Below are positions 42,341 to 51,337 of a DNA stretch of 64,000 bases, in pieces (the first letter of the stretch is position 1; each line of letters starts with the position of its first letter). The translations under genes and the position numbers were made by a program. The notes below the pieces were generated by a model, which made no database searches, was not told the DNA's origin, and saw only the letters and a program-made list of their open reading frames with translations. Source of the DNA: Serratia rhizosphaerae (GTDB lineage Bacteria > Pseudomonadota > Gammaproteobacteria > Enterobacterales > Enterobacteriaceae); NCBI RefSeq assembly GCF_009817885.1, contig NZ_CP041764.1:4526001-4590000 (forward strand), in the 5' to 3' direction.

Positions 42341-42555
42341 GACGTTTTCTTTCTATTTTAGTTGGTGCTGCTGTCGGTATTGGCGCCATTTTGTTGATAT
42401 TCCCGTACATTGCGTACTGGATCGTGGGGCCTATCCATGGTGATGACCAAATGAATGCAAACCTTGTGGTGCTTATCGTAGGGGTTTTTATCTGTACCCT
42501 GATTGGCGCTTTCTTAGGAAATTGGCTCTACTCCCGGCTAAAACAATATCAATAA
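42337..42555 (+). CDS. Two-helix membrane protein coupled to the Tae4-type effector
   Basis: A 72-residue protein with two membrane helices, about residues 4-30 and 43-69. The N-terminus is MRRFL and the C-terminus KQYQ, both charged, so both ends are probably cytoplasmic, leaving only a short acidic periplasmic loop (HGDD region). It starts within the effector stop codon (ATGA overlap), so it is made with the effector. By position it would be the immunity gene, but the known Tae4 immunity proteins (Rap and Tai4 types) are soluble periplasmic proteins and not membrane proteins. I do not recognise a family. Confidence 0.75.
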   Translation: MRRFLSILVGAAVGIGAILLIFPYIAYWIVGPIHGDDQMNANLVVLIVGVFICTLIGAFLGNWLYSRLKQYQ

Positions 42556-42719
42556 TATGAATATTAATGCATTGGTCAGTAGCCTAACCTCGATCAGCAC
42601 AATCGGGAAGGCTCTTTGAGGTGGATGATGTTTCTTTGCTCAGCCCGCGGCTTCTATATCTGTTCGGTATCTTTAATCCTGATAGTAAAGCGGATTAACC
42701 ATGGTTCAAGGGGAGTTCC

Positions 42720-43658
42720 TCAGCGCGTAGGCGCATCGGTATACAGGTGCAGACGCTTTACCACCAGCCGCAGCGGTTTGGCCTGCGGCTTATGTTTATG
42801 TTTTACCGCGTTGGCGTCGTAGTTGAGCAGCTCGCCAATCTTTGGCACCGCCGCGCCGCGCTCCAGCTGACACAGCGCCAGCAGCGGCAGCGGGCAGGGG
42901 TGCTGCACCTGTTTTTGTTGCTGCTGATACCACACCCGGGCGATAGGCTGCACCTTGACCGGGCGTTTGATCTTCAGCGTCGCCTGCTGCGGCAGGCGGC
43001 TGACGTCGTCAATTTCCCGGCTGACCAGCTCCGCCCACTGCTGGCGGTTATACGGCGGCACCGCGCGTCCGGCCTTCAGGCTTTTTTCCAACTGCTGCAG
43101 CACGTCGTCGCGCTTTACCTTCTTGATAATATGCTTATTGGCCCAGCCGAAACGCACCGAGTCCGGGTTGGTGAGTAGGGTAATGGTGCGGTAGGCGCTG
43201 AGGGTGATCAGTCCGTGCAAATGGGTATGGACAAAGTCGAAGCGCTGTTCCGGCGCCAGCCCGGATTCGACGGTGATGATATGTTCCAGTTCTGCCTTCA
43301 GACGGTTGATCTGTGAGACTTGTTGCTGCAGGGCGGCGTACTGCAGCTGCTCCACCGCCAGACAGAGCACGCCCGGCAGGCGAACCGCCGCCTTGCTGCT
43401 GACGTGCTGCTTATTGTGATGGATAAACAGCCGCTGGTAGTGCTCAAGCGCCAGGTCGCGCGCCGCCTGGCCGAGGTGCTGCTCAACGGCGATCTGTTCG
43501 ATGGCCTGATGTTCTTTGCCTTTCTCAATCTCCGGCAGGCTGAACACCCGCGCGGCCAGCAGCCGCAGCGGCACGATCTGCTGGTGGAGTTCCGCCAGCG
43601 CCGCCTCCAATTGATTAAAGCACTGGTTCATCCGGGCAATCAGGTCGTAGTTGCTCAT
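42720..43658 (-). CDS. tus: Replication terminus site-binding protein Tus
   Basis: DNA-binding protein that halts replication forks at Ter sites. The 312 residues align with E. coli Tus: N-terminal YDLIARMNQCFNQLEAALAELHQQI, then FGWANKHIIKK and VKVQPIARVWYQQQQKQVQHPCPLPL. A Ter sequence sits 13 bp before the start, where binding would autoregulate the gene as in E. coli. Its presence places this window in the chromosome terminus region. Confidence 0.95.
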   Translation of the reverse strand: MSNYDLIARMNQCFNQLEAALAELHQQIVPLRLLAARVFSLPEIEKGKEHQAIEQIAVEQHLGQAARDLALEHYQRLFIHHNKQHVSSKAAVRLPGVLCLAVEQLQYAALQQQVSQINRLKAELEHIITVESGLAPEQRFDFVHTHLHGLITLSAYRTITLLTNPDSVRFGWANKHIIKKVKRDDVLQQLEKSLKAGRAVPPYNRQQWAELVSREIDDVSRLPQQATLKIKRPVKVQPIARVWYQQQQKQVQHPCPLPLLALCQLERGAAVPKIGELLNYDANAVKHKHKPQAKPLRLVVKRLHLYTDAPTR

Positions 43659-43670
43659 CGTTACCTCGCA

Positions 43671-43690
43671 TTTTAGTTACAACATACATT
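43671..43690 (-). other. Ter site (replication fork trap) upstream of tus
   Basis: On the minus strand GTATGTTGTAACTAAAA matches the Ter core AGNATGTTGTAACTAAA closely, including the G that base-pairs to the locking cytosine. Reading from the TATG end, it should block forks moving leftward through the window and pass rightward forks. Confidence 0.88.
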
Positions 43691-43830
43691 GTAGGATAGG
43701 CCAACCACGGGGGCAACCTCAGCAACGGTAAATAGGGGAAATAACGATGTAGTCAAAGCCAGACAGGACAGACAAGGTGAGACGGGCGGAGAATATAGGC
43801 GCGGCGAGGGCCGCGCCCACAGCGGCAGAG

Positions 43831-45129
43831 TTAAATGCGTGCGGCTTCAGGCAGTTTGCGCAGGTAGTGCACCACCAACAGCGACAGCAGCAGCATCACA
43901 CCGATAAAGGCCACCACGCCGCTCCAGCCGAAGCTGTGCCAGAACACGCCGCCGAGCGTGCCGGCGACGCTGGATCCGGCGTAATAGCTGAACAGATACA
44001 GCGAGGAGGCCTGGCCTTTGGCGCGGCGCGCGCGGCGGCCAATCCAACTGCTGGCCACCGAGTGGGCGGCGAAGAAGCCGGCGGTAAACAGCATCATGCC
44101 GACAAAGATCACCGCCACCGGCGCCAGCGCGGTGAGCAGAATGCCGCTCAGCATAATCAGGATCGATCCCAGCAGCACCGGGCCGCGGCCAAAACGCGCC
44201 GTCATCGCGCCGGCTTTCGGCGAACTGTAAGAACCGGTGAGATACACCACCGACAGCAGGCCGACAATCGCCTGGCTCAGGTGGTAAGGGTTTGCCAGCA
44301 GCCGATAGCCGATGTAGTTGAACAGAGTGACAAAGCTGCCCATCAGCAGAAAACCTTCGGCAAACAGCAGCGGCAGCCCTTTATCGTGCCAGTGCAGCTT
44401 GAAGTTGATCATCAGCGTGCGCGGGCGCAGCGAACTGGCGCGAAAATGTTTAGAGGCCGGCAGAATGCGCCAGAACACAAAAGCTGCGATCAGCGCGAAC
44501 AGACCGATTACCGCCAGCGACACTCGCCAGGAGAAGAAATCGGTCAGTACGCCGGTCACCAAACGGCCGCTCATGCCGCCGATGGAGTTACCGCTGATAT
44601 ACAGCCCCATGGAGAACGCCACAAAGCTGGGGTGAATCTCTTCGCTCAGGTAGGTCATGCCCACCGCCGCCAGCCCGCTCAAGGACAGCCCGATCAGCGC
44701 GCGCATCAGCAAAATGCCGTGCCAACTGGTCATCACCGCGCAGATCAGCGTACACACCGCCGCCAGCAGCAGCGCCACCACCATCACCGATTTACGGCCG
44801 ATGGCGTCGGACAGCGGGCCGGTAAACATCAGGCCGATCGCCAGCAGCCCGGTGGAGAAGGAGAGCGACAGGCTGCTTTCGGCCGGAGAGATGCCGAAGT
44901 CCTGCGACAGCACCGGCAGGATCGGCTGTACGCAGTACAGCAGTGCGAAGGTGGCCAGACCGGCGGAAAACAGCGCCAGCGTCACGCGCATAAACTGCGG
45001 CGTACCGCGTTCAATATAGGGGAGTTTGTTCAACGAAGAGCGTTGGGTTTTTGGCGCAGCGGCCGCCGTTTCATCATTGGCGGCCCGCGTCGACGGCGTC
45101 TTGGCCGCAGAACGCATTGGGGAATTCAC
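43831..45129 (-). CDS. ynfM: MFS transporter YnfM
   Basis: A 432-residue drug-efflux-type MFS transporter, similar to E. coli YnfM (417 residues). Twelve helices are apparent; the loop 2-3 motif reads GPLSDAIGRKSVMV. An N-terminal extension of about 45 residues is hydrophilic. Translation probably begins at GTG 45129, since AAGGA lies 6 bp upstream; ATG 45117 lacks a site. It is divergent from the LysR gene ynfL, which is its likely regulator. Substrate unknown. Confidence 0.9.
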   Translation of the reverse strand: MNSPMRSAAKTPSTRAANDETAAAAPKTQRSSLNKLPYIERGTPQFMRVTLALFSAGLATFALLYCVQPILPVLSQDFGISPAESSLSLSFSTGLLAIGLMFTGPLSDAIGRKSVMVVALLLAAVCTLICAVMTSWHGILLMRALIGLSLSGLAAVGMTYLSEEIHPSFVAFSMGLYISGNSIGGMSGRLVTGVLTDFFSWRVSLAVIGLFALIAAFVFWRILPASKHFRASSLRPRTLMINFKLHWHDKGLPLLFAEGFLLMGSFVTLFNYIGYRLLANPYHLSQAIVGLLSVVYLTGSYSSPKAGAMTARFGRGPVLLGSILIMLSGILLTALAPVAVIFVGMMLFTAGFFAAHSVASSWIGRRARRAKGQASSLYLFSYYAGSSVAGTLGGVFWHSFGWSGVVAFIGVMLLLSLLVVHYLRKLPEAARI

Positions 45130-45243
45130 ACAGGTTCCTTACCGGACTTCGGAAATACACAGCGATGGTTGCTGTATAAAATCATAGGGAGTGGCGAATT
45201 TTTTGTCTAATATATTAATAATTAAAATTGAGACGTTTTAAAT

Positions 45244-46152
45244 ATGAATATCGAACTGCGCCACCTGCGTTACTTTATCGCCGTTGCGGAAGAGCTGCAC
45301 TTTGGCCGCGCCGCCCAGCGCCTGCGGATTTCGCAGCCGCCGCTCAGCCAGCAGATACAGGCGTTGGAAGAGATGGTCGGCGCGCGCCTGCTGGCGCGCA
45401 ACAACCGCAACGTCAGCCTGACGCAGGCCGGCGAAATGTTCCTGAAAGAGGCCTGGCAGGTGATCGACCAGGTGAATCGTGCGGCGGAAAAGGCGGCGCG
45501 TCTGGAGCGCGGCGAATCGGGAGAACTGACCATCGGTTTCACCTCGTCGGCGCCGTTTATCGGCGCGGTGTCGCGTAATCTGCGCGCATTCCGGCAGCAG
45601 CATCCCGACGTGCATATTAAAATGCGTGAAATCAATACCAAGCAACAGTTGGAACCGTTATTGAACGGCGAGCTGGATCTGGGCGTGATGCGCAATACCA
45701 AGTTGCCGGATGCCTTGCGGCACACGCTGCTGCTGCGCGAACCGATGCTGGCCGTGGTGCCGGAAGGGCACCCGCTGGCGCAGCTGGCGCCGGATGCTCT
45801 GCGTTTTAGCCATCTGGCGCAGGAGCCGTTTGTGTTTTTCTCGCGTGAGGTCGGCACCGCGCTGTACGATGAAACGCTGCTGCTGTTGGAGAACGCCGGC
45901 ATCACGCCGTATATCACGCAGGAAGTGGGCGAGGCGATGACCATTATCGGCCTGGTGTCCGCCGGGTTGGGGATTTCCATCCTGCCGGCTTCGTTCGGCC
46001 GGGTGAAGCTTGACGGCGTAACATACCTGCCGCTGGCCGAACCGCAGGCGCAAACCGAAGTGTGGCTGGTGCACCATCGCCAGCGGCCGTTAACCGCCGC
46101 CGCCCGCACGCTGATGCAAATGGTGTTGGCGCGCGCCGAAGCGCCGGTTTAA
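45244..46152 (+). CDS. ynfL: LysR-family regulator YnfL
   Basis: A 302-residue LysR protein close to E. coli YnfL. The HTH reads RYFIAVAEELHFGRAAQRLRISQPPLSQQIQALEEMVGARLLARNNRNVSLTQAG in family order. It is divergent from ynfM with a 114-bp spacer, the arrangement conserved in E. coli, and so is expected to control ynfM. The C-terminal stop lies within a short palindrome, CGCCGGTT/AACCGGCG (46142-46158). Confidence 0.9.
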   Translation: MNIELRHLRYFIAVAEELHFGRAAQRLRISQPPLSQQIQALEEMVGARLLARNNRNVSLTQAGEMFLKEAWQVIDQVNRAAEKAARLERGESGELTIGFTSSAPFIGAVSRNLRAFRQQHPDVHIKMREINTKQQLEPLLNGELDLGVMRNTKLPDALRHTLLLREPMLAVVPEGHPLAQLAPDALRFSHLAQEPFVFFSREVGTALYDETLLLLENAGITPYITQEVGEAMTIIGLVSAGLGISILPASFGRVKLDGVTYLPLAEPQAQTEVWLVHHRQRPLTAAARTLMQMVLARAEAPV

Positions 46153-46189
46153 CCGGCGTAAATACGATGAACTTCACTGAAACAAAGCG

Positions 46190-46215
46190 GAATTTGTGCT
46201 GCTAATCACATAACG
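46190..46215. promoter_or_regulatory. CRP-like site upstream of mlc
   Basis: TGTGC-TGCTAA-TCACA (46195-46210) matches the CRP consensus at nine of ten positions. It lies about 100 bp before mlc. A TTGACG hexamer follows at 46226. CRP control of mlc is known in E. coli. Confidence 0.6.
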
Positions 46216-46302
46216 AATCAAATAGTTGACGCTTTATTATAAAAGCTCCACCATACCCTTTAGTCTTTATTTAGCAGCGCGAAAAATAGTAGGAGCCGGT
46301 TT

Positions 46303-47520
46303 GTGATTGCGGACGCTCAGCCTGGGCATATTGATCAGATCAAACAAACAAATGCAGGGGCGGTGTACCGACTGATCGATCAGCACGGGCCGATTTCGCG
46401 AATTGAACTGTCAAAACGTGCCCAGTTGGCGCCCGCCAGCATCACCAAAATCGTGCGCGAACTGCTGGAAGCCCACCTGGTCAGAGAGACCGAATATCAG
46501 GAGGTCGGCAGCCGCGGCCGTCCGGCCGTCGGGCTGGAGCTGGATAGCGAGGCCTGGCACTATCTGTCTGCACGCATCAGCCGCGGCGGCATCACGCTGG
46601 CGCTGCGCGATCTCAGCAGCAAAATGGTGGTGGAAGAGCAACTGCCGCTGGCGGCGGAGCATGAGGAGCCGCTGTTGACGCGTATTCTGACGGAAGTCGA
46701 TCAATTCTTCAGCCGCCATCAGCGTCGCCTGGAGCGCCTGACGGCGATCGCCATCACCTTGCCAGGCATGATCGATGCGGCCAACGGCATTGTGCACCGC
46801 ATGCCGTTTTATGCGGTGGAAGATATGCCGCTGGGGCCGGCGCTGTCGTCCCGCACCGGTTTGCCGGTGTTCCTGCAGCATGACATCGGCGCCTGGACCA
46901 TGGCCGAGGCGCTGTACGGGGCCTCGCGCGGCTGTCAGAATGTGATTCAGGTGGTGATTGACCATAACGTCGGCGCGGGAGTGATTACCGGCGGGCGGGT
47001 GTTGCACACCGGTAGTCAGCGGGTGGTGGAGATTGGCCATACCCAGATCGACCCTTACGGCAAGCGTTGTTACTGCGGCAATCACGGCTGCCTGGAAACG
47101 GTGGCCAGCACTGAAAACATGCTGGAGATGGCCCAGCAGCGCCTGCAGCTCTCGGCGAATTCCACGCTGCGCGGCCAGCCGCTGACGGTGGAATCCCTGT
47201 GCGACGCGGCGCTGACCGGCGATCAGCTGGCAAAAGATATTATTTTAAGCGTCGGGCACAGCGTCGGGCGCATTTTGGCGATAATGGTCAATCTGTTTAA
47301 TCCGGAAAAGATCCTGATTGGTTCGCCGCTCAACCGTGCGGCGGAAATTCTGCATCCTGCCATCGTGTCCTGCATTCAGCAGCAATCCTTACCAATCTAT
47401 AGTCAGGCGCTACAGGTTGAGTCCACGCAATTTTTCAACCAGGGCACTATGCCCGGTGCGGCACTGGTGAAAGAGGCGCTGTACAACGGTTCACTGCTGG
47501 TGAAACTGTTGCAGGGATGA
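46303..47520 (+). CDS. mlc: Mlc, ROK-family global PTS sugar repressor
   Basis: Represses ptsG, ptsHI, manXYZ and others and is titrated by unphosphorylated EIICB-Glc. The 405-residue protein starts at GTG 46303 (AGGAG 7 bp upstream), as in E. coli. It has an N-terminal HTH (ELSKRAQLAPASITKIVRELLEAHLV), the ROK fold with IDHNVGAGVITGG, and the zinc site with HTQIDPYGKRCYCGNHGCLETV. Almost identical to E. coli Mlc in the HTH. Confidence 0.97.
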   Translation: MIADAQPGHIDQIKQTNAGAVYRLIDQHGPISRIELSKRAQLAPASITKIVRELLEAHLVRETEYQEVGSRGRPAVGLELDSEAWHYLSARISRGGITLALRDLSSKMVVEEQLPLAAEHEEPLLTRILTEVDQFFSRHQRRLERLTAIAITLPGMIDAANGIVHRMPFYAVEDMPLGPALSSRTGLPVFLQHDIGAWTMAEALYGASRGCQNVIQVVIDHNVGAGVITGGRVLHTGSQRVVEIGHTQIDPYGKRCYCGNHGCLETVASTENMLEMAQQRLQLSANSTLRGQPLTVESLCDAALTGDQLAKDIILSVGHSVGRILAIMVNLFNPEKILIGSPLNRAAEILHPAIVSCIQQQSLPIYSQALQVESTQFFNQGTMPGAALVKEALYNGSLLVKLLQG

Positions 47521-47694
47521 CGATTTCACCGTCTTTATGCCGACTTGTATCAGAACTTGTTATTGTTTAACGACAAAATATTGAGCTATCTCAAGCTGCC
47601 CGCATTACGTATCCCCTAAAATTTCTCCGTTCTACCTTCCGCCGCCGTGGTGGCATTTCTTTTGGTTAACGGAACATTCCGGGGCATTTTATTC

Positions 47695-48366
47695 ATGTTA
47701 AAGCGTTTATTTGTTACAGGTACGGATACCTCTGTGGGTAAAACGGTGATTTCCCGCGCTTTACTGCAGGCTTTGGCCGCGCAGGGGCGCAGCGCCGTAG
47801 GCTATAAGCCTATTGCGGCGGGTTGTCAGGAAACCAGCGAGGGCATTCGCAATAAAGACGCTTTGGTGTTGCAAGCCTCTTCCTGCGTACCGCTGAGCTA
47901 TGAGGAGATCAATCCGATCACCTGCCTGGATGAAGTCTTTCATGCCCACGCCAGCGATGGCGTCAATTACGAGGTGATGAGCCGCGGCCTGACGCAGATA
48001 GCGGAAAAAGCCGAGGTGGTGGTGGTTGAGGGCAGCGGCGGCTGGCAGGTGCTGATGAGCGATCTGCGCCCGTACGCCGACTGGGTGGTGCAAGAGCAGC
48101 TGCCGGTGGTGTTGGTGGTGGGGATCAAGGAAGGCTGCGTCAGCCATGCGCTGTTGACCGCGCAGGCGATCGCCCATGCCGGCCTGCCGCTGCTGGGCTG
48201 GGTCGCCAACCGCATCAATCCGGGGCTGGCGCACTATGCGGAAACCATTGATGCCCTACAGCAGCGGATTGCGGCGCCGCTGTTGGGGGAAATTCCTTAC
48301 CTGCCGCGCGCGGAACAGCGCGAACTGGCCCATTATCTGGACATCAGCGCGCTGCTGGCTTGCTAA
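47695..48366 (+). CDS. bioD2: Dethiobiotin synthetase homolog BioD2 (YnfK)
   Basis: A 223-residue ATP-dependent dethiobiotin synthetase family member, close to E. coli YnfK. Motifs are the P-loop GTDTSVGKTVISRAL (residues 8-22), GYKPIAAG, VVEGSGGWQVLM and NRINPGLAHYAET. ATG 47695 matches the YnfK start; the frame to 47647 is unneeded. It follows mlc on the same strand by 174 bp. Its stop overlaps the clcB stop by 2 bases on the other strand. The main biotin operon is elsewhere. Confidence 0.92.
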   Translation: MLKRLFVTGTDTSVGKTVISRALLQALAAQGRSAVGYKPIAAGCQETSEGIRNKDALVLQASSCVPLSYEEINPITCLDEVFHAHASDGVNYEVMSRGLTQIAEKAEVVVVEGSGGWQVLMSDLRPYADWVVQEQLPVVLVVGIKEGCVSHALLTAQAIAHAGLPLLGWVANRINPGLAHYAETIDALQQRIAAPLLGEIPYLPRAEQRELAHYLDISALLAC

Positions 48367-49643
48367 GCGTTGTGGTAGACCGACACCGGGCGTAGCCCGC
48401 GGGAGATGGTAGTGGCGATCACGCAGGAGAGCAGGATGCCGGGCAGCAGGGTGTATTCGCCGGTCATCTCGAACACCATCAGCGCCGCCATAATCGGCGC
48501 GTGGGTGGTGGCCGCCAGCAGGGTTGCCATGCCGGTCAGCGCCATCAGCAGCGGGATTGCGCTGCCCAGCTCCGGCCACAGGGCGCACAGCTGGCCGACC
48601 AGCGAGCCAAGCGCCGCGCCGACAAACAGCGTCGGCGTAAATACGCCGCCGGGCGCGCCGGAACCGCTGCTGGCCAGCACCGCCAGTAGTTTGCAGATCA
48701 GAATCGCGCCGACCAACAGCACGCCCGGCGGTGCGCTAAGCAGCGCCTGCACCACGCTATAACCGTTCCCCCACACCTCAGGAAACAGCAGCGACAACAG
48801 CCCGACGATCAGCCCGCCCAGCGCCAGCTGCAATGGCGGCGGCAGGCGTAATGAGCGGAAAGCGTGTCCGGTGGCGGACATCGCCGACAGAAACAGCGGC
48901 CCGCAGATGCCGGCCAGCACGCCGAGCAGCGCCATCAGCAGATATTGCAGCGGCAACGGAGCCGGCAGCGGTTCGACGTTATACAGCGGCGCCTGACCGC
49001 CGCTCAGCAGATTGGTCACCAGCAGGGCGCTGACGGCGGCGATCACCACCGGCCCCAATGATGCCAGCATCAGCGTGCCAAACAGAATTTCCGCAATAAA
49101 CAGGCTGCCCGCCAGCGGGGCGTGGTAGGCGCTGGCCATCCCGGCGGCAGCGCCGCAGGCCACCCACAGTTTCCATTCGCTTTCACGGGTAAAACGCTGG
49201 GCAAACACCGAGGCAATCAGCGCCGCCAGCAGGATCATTGCGCCTTCGCGGCCAATGGCGCTGCCGCTGGAGACCACCAGCAGCGACGCCAGACACTTCA
49301 CCAGGCTGGCCTTGACGTCCAGCCGGCCGTCGCCGGTTTCAATTGCTTCCATATAGTCGGTCGGCGCGTTGGGCTGCTGATGCTGATAGCGCTGATAGAT
49401 CCACAGCAGCAAGCCGGCCGCCAGCCCGCCTAGCGCCGGCGTCAGCACGCGTCGCCAAGCGGGCAGCGAGGCGGCGGCGGCCACCAGGCTGCCGTCTTCA
49501 TGGTCGAGCAGCAGCCATTCCAGCCCCAGCATGGCGCGGTGAAACAGCCAGACCACCAGCGCGGCGGCAATACCGAGGAAGACCGCAATGAACAGGCGGC
49601 GCAGCAGGGCGCGATAGTGGCGCAGATGGATCCGTCTTTTCAT
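48363..49643 (-). CDS. clcB: Voltage-gated ClC-type chloride channel ClcB
   Basis: A 426-residue ClC chloride transporter. Selectivity-filter motifs are present as GSAIGREG (first), GSGAPGGVFTPT (second) and the helix GMATLLAATTHAPIMAALM. About eighteen hydrophobic helices can be seen. The start at 49643 (MKRRIHLRHYRALLRRL) is chosen by family alignment; the frame is open to 49754. E. coli ClcB aids acid resistance. The gene order mlc, bioD2, clcB is as in E. coli. Confidence 0.93.
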   Translation of the reverse strand: MKRRIHLRHYRALLRRLFIAVFLGIAAALVVWLFHRAMLGLEWLLLDHEDGSLVAAAASLPAWRRVLTPALGGLAAGLLLWIYQRYQHQQPNAPTDYMEAIETGDGRLDVKASLVKCLASLLVVSSGSAIGREGAMILLAALIASVFAQRFTRESEWKLWVACGAAAGMASAYHAPLAGSLFIAEILFGTLMLASLGPVVIAAVSALLVTNLLSGGQAPLYNVEPLPAPLPLQYLLMALLGVLAGICGPLFLSAMSATGHAFRSLRLPPPLQLALGGLIVGLLSLLFPEVWGNGYSVVQALLSAPPGVLLVGAILICKLLAVLASSGSGAPGGVFTPTLFVGAALGSLVGQLCALWPELGSAIPLLMALTGMATLLAATTHAPIMAALMVFEMTGEYTLLPGILLSCVIATTISRGLRPVSVYHNA

Positions 49644-49760
49644 GCGTCCGTCAAAATAAAATAGTGAATAAAATGAATGAGGCAGGAAGGCATTGTGCTT
49701 GTCTGGCGGTGGGAAAACCAGCGAATCTTTGCAGATCCGCTGGTGAGGCGACATTCTGGC

Positions 49761-51131
49761 TTAGTTCGCCGGCGGGGAGGAGGGCTGGTATTTGCCGGTC
49801 ATGCCGTCCAGCAGCGCGACCAGGTCGTCGACGTCGCCGTCAGGCAGCGTGACGCCGACCTGATACTTCAGCATATCCTTCACCGCCTGGTGCAGGCTGG
49901 CGACGCTGCCGTCGTGGAAATACGGGGCGGTCAGCGCGACGTTGCGCAGGGTCGGCGTTTTGAAGCGGTGACGGTCTGCTTCATTTTTGGTGACGTTGTA
50001 ACGACCATTGTCGGCCTCGGTCAGATTACCGCGGTCGGCGAAGTAGTCGGCTTTCAGCCCCATCACTTCATATGACTGGCCGCCGAGGTTTTCGCCGGTA
50101 TGGCAGGTGCCGCATTTGTTGTCGCGGAACAGCTGATAGCCGCGCTTTTGCTGGGCGGTCAGCGCGCTTTCGTCGCCTTTCAGATAGCGATCGAACGGGC
50201 TGTCCGGCGTCAGCAGGGTTTTTTCAAACTCGGCGATGGCGTCGGTAATGTTATCGCCGGAGAAACCGTCGGCGTAAACGCGCTGGAAATCCGCCTTCAG
50301 TCGCGCGTCCTGCTCCAGCTTGCCGATAATCTGATCCCAGGAGGTGGAGGCCATTTCAACCGGGTTGAGCGGCGGTCCGCCGGCCTGCTGCTGCAGATCC
50401 GCGGCGCGGCCGTCCCAGAACTGTGAAAAGTTTAGCGCGGCGTTAAACACCGTCGGCGCGTTGATCGGTCCGTGCTGGTCGTTGACCCCCAGTGAGGTGA
50501 CGCGGCCGTCCACGCCGCCGGCGCCCAGTTGGTGGCAATGGGCGCAGGAGATGCTGTTATCGGCGGACAGCCGCGGATCGTGGAACAGGCGGAAGCCCAG
50601 CGCCACTTTTTGTGCGTCGGTCGGCAGCGAGTCAGGCAGCGGCTGCAGCGCCTGACCGCGCAGCGCTTCCGGCGTACCCGGACGGGTATAGAAGCGTTCA
50701 CGCTGGGTGCGGATCCAGTTCAGCAGGGTCTGCCGGTCGGCGTCACCCAGTTCGCCGGACCAGTGCACCGCTTTATAGCGCATCGGCGGCATTTCACCGC
50801 TTTGCAGCACCGCTTCCATTTTCGCCAGATCCACTTCCGGCACCGCGCCGTCCTGGTTCAGCGCCTTCAGGGTCGGGTTCAGGTCGAAATGTTGCGAACC
50901 GGTTTTGATATCGTACTGCATCAGCTGCTTGGCCACCGGCAGGCTGGCGTAGAAGGGCAGTTCGGCGGATTGGGTATGGCAGTAATCACAGCCGTGCTTG
51001 GTGAAAATAGCGTTGATGTCATTATCGGCAGTCGCGGGCTGGCGCTGCTGATCGTAATGATAGATATAACCGACGATGCCCAGATACCCCGCGATCGCCA
51101 GGATCGCACACCCCAAAATAATTTTTTTCAT
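49761..51131 (-). CDS. ccp: Tri-haem cytochrome c peroxidase (YhjA/Ccp type)
   Basis: A 456-residue periplasmic peroxidase with three haem-binding CxxCH motifs: CDYCH (about residue 48), CAHCH and CGTCH. This three-haem type with an N-terminal membrane anchor (residues 3-25) is that of E. coli YhjA, which takes electrons from the quinone pool and reduces hydrogen peroxide at low oxygen. A perfect FNR box upstream supports this role. The start at 51131 follows GAGAG; the frame open to 51251 is not used. Confidence 0.92.
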   Translation of the reverse strand: MKKIILGCAILAIAGYLGIVGYIYHYDQQRQPATADNDINAIFTKHGCDYCHTQSAELPFYASLPVAKQLMQYDIKTGSQHFDLNPTLKALNQDGAVPEVDLAKMEAVLQSGEMPPMRYKAVHWSGELGDADRQTLLNWIRTQRERFYTRPGTPEALRGQALQPLPDSLPTDAQKVALGFRLFHDPRLSADNSISCAHCHQLGAGGVDGRVTSLGVNDQHGPINAPTVFNAALNFSQFWDGRAADLQQQAGGPPLNPVEMASTSWDQIIGKLEQDARLKADFQRVYADGFSGDNITDAIAEFEKTLLTPDSPFDRYLKGDESALTAQQKRGYQLFRDNKCGTCHTGENLGGQSYEVMGLKADYFADRGNLTEADNGRYNVTKNEADRHRFKTPTLRNVALTAPYFHDGSVASLHQAVKDMLKYQVGVTLPDGDVDDLVALLDGMTGKYQPSSPPAN

Positions 51132-51237
51132 CTTGCTCTCGCTCCATTGAGTTTGCTTACAGTGATTACCGCGCCATCCAACGGGATGGCGAAAAAAACG
51201 GCAGTATGGATTGTCGGAGGACGGGCGCGGATGATAC

Positions 51238-51251
51238 TTGATTGATATCAA
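51238..51251. promoter_or_regulatory. FNR box upstream of ccp
   Basis: TTGAT-TGAT-ATCAA is a perfect FNR consensus palindrome. A minus-strand CATACT (51203-51208) about 39 bp away may be the -10, which suits class II activation. E. coli yhjA is FNR-dependent. Confidence 0.85.
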
Positions 51252-51337
51252 GCAATTATAGAGTTATGGGCTATCGCTGGAATAGGTTTTGGCTATGGTT
51301 CAGAGAAACGGCGGCCGGGGCCGCCAAATTTCAGAAT

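Noticed and set aside
43777..45210. 477-codon plus-strand frame
   Set aside because: It is antisense to the well-supported ynfM and consists of low-complexity His, Gln and Arg-rich sequence typical of shadow frames in GC-rich DNA.
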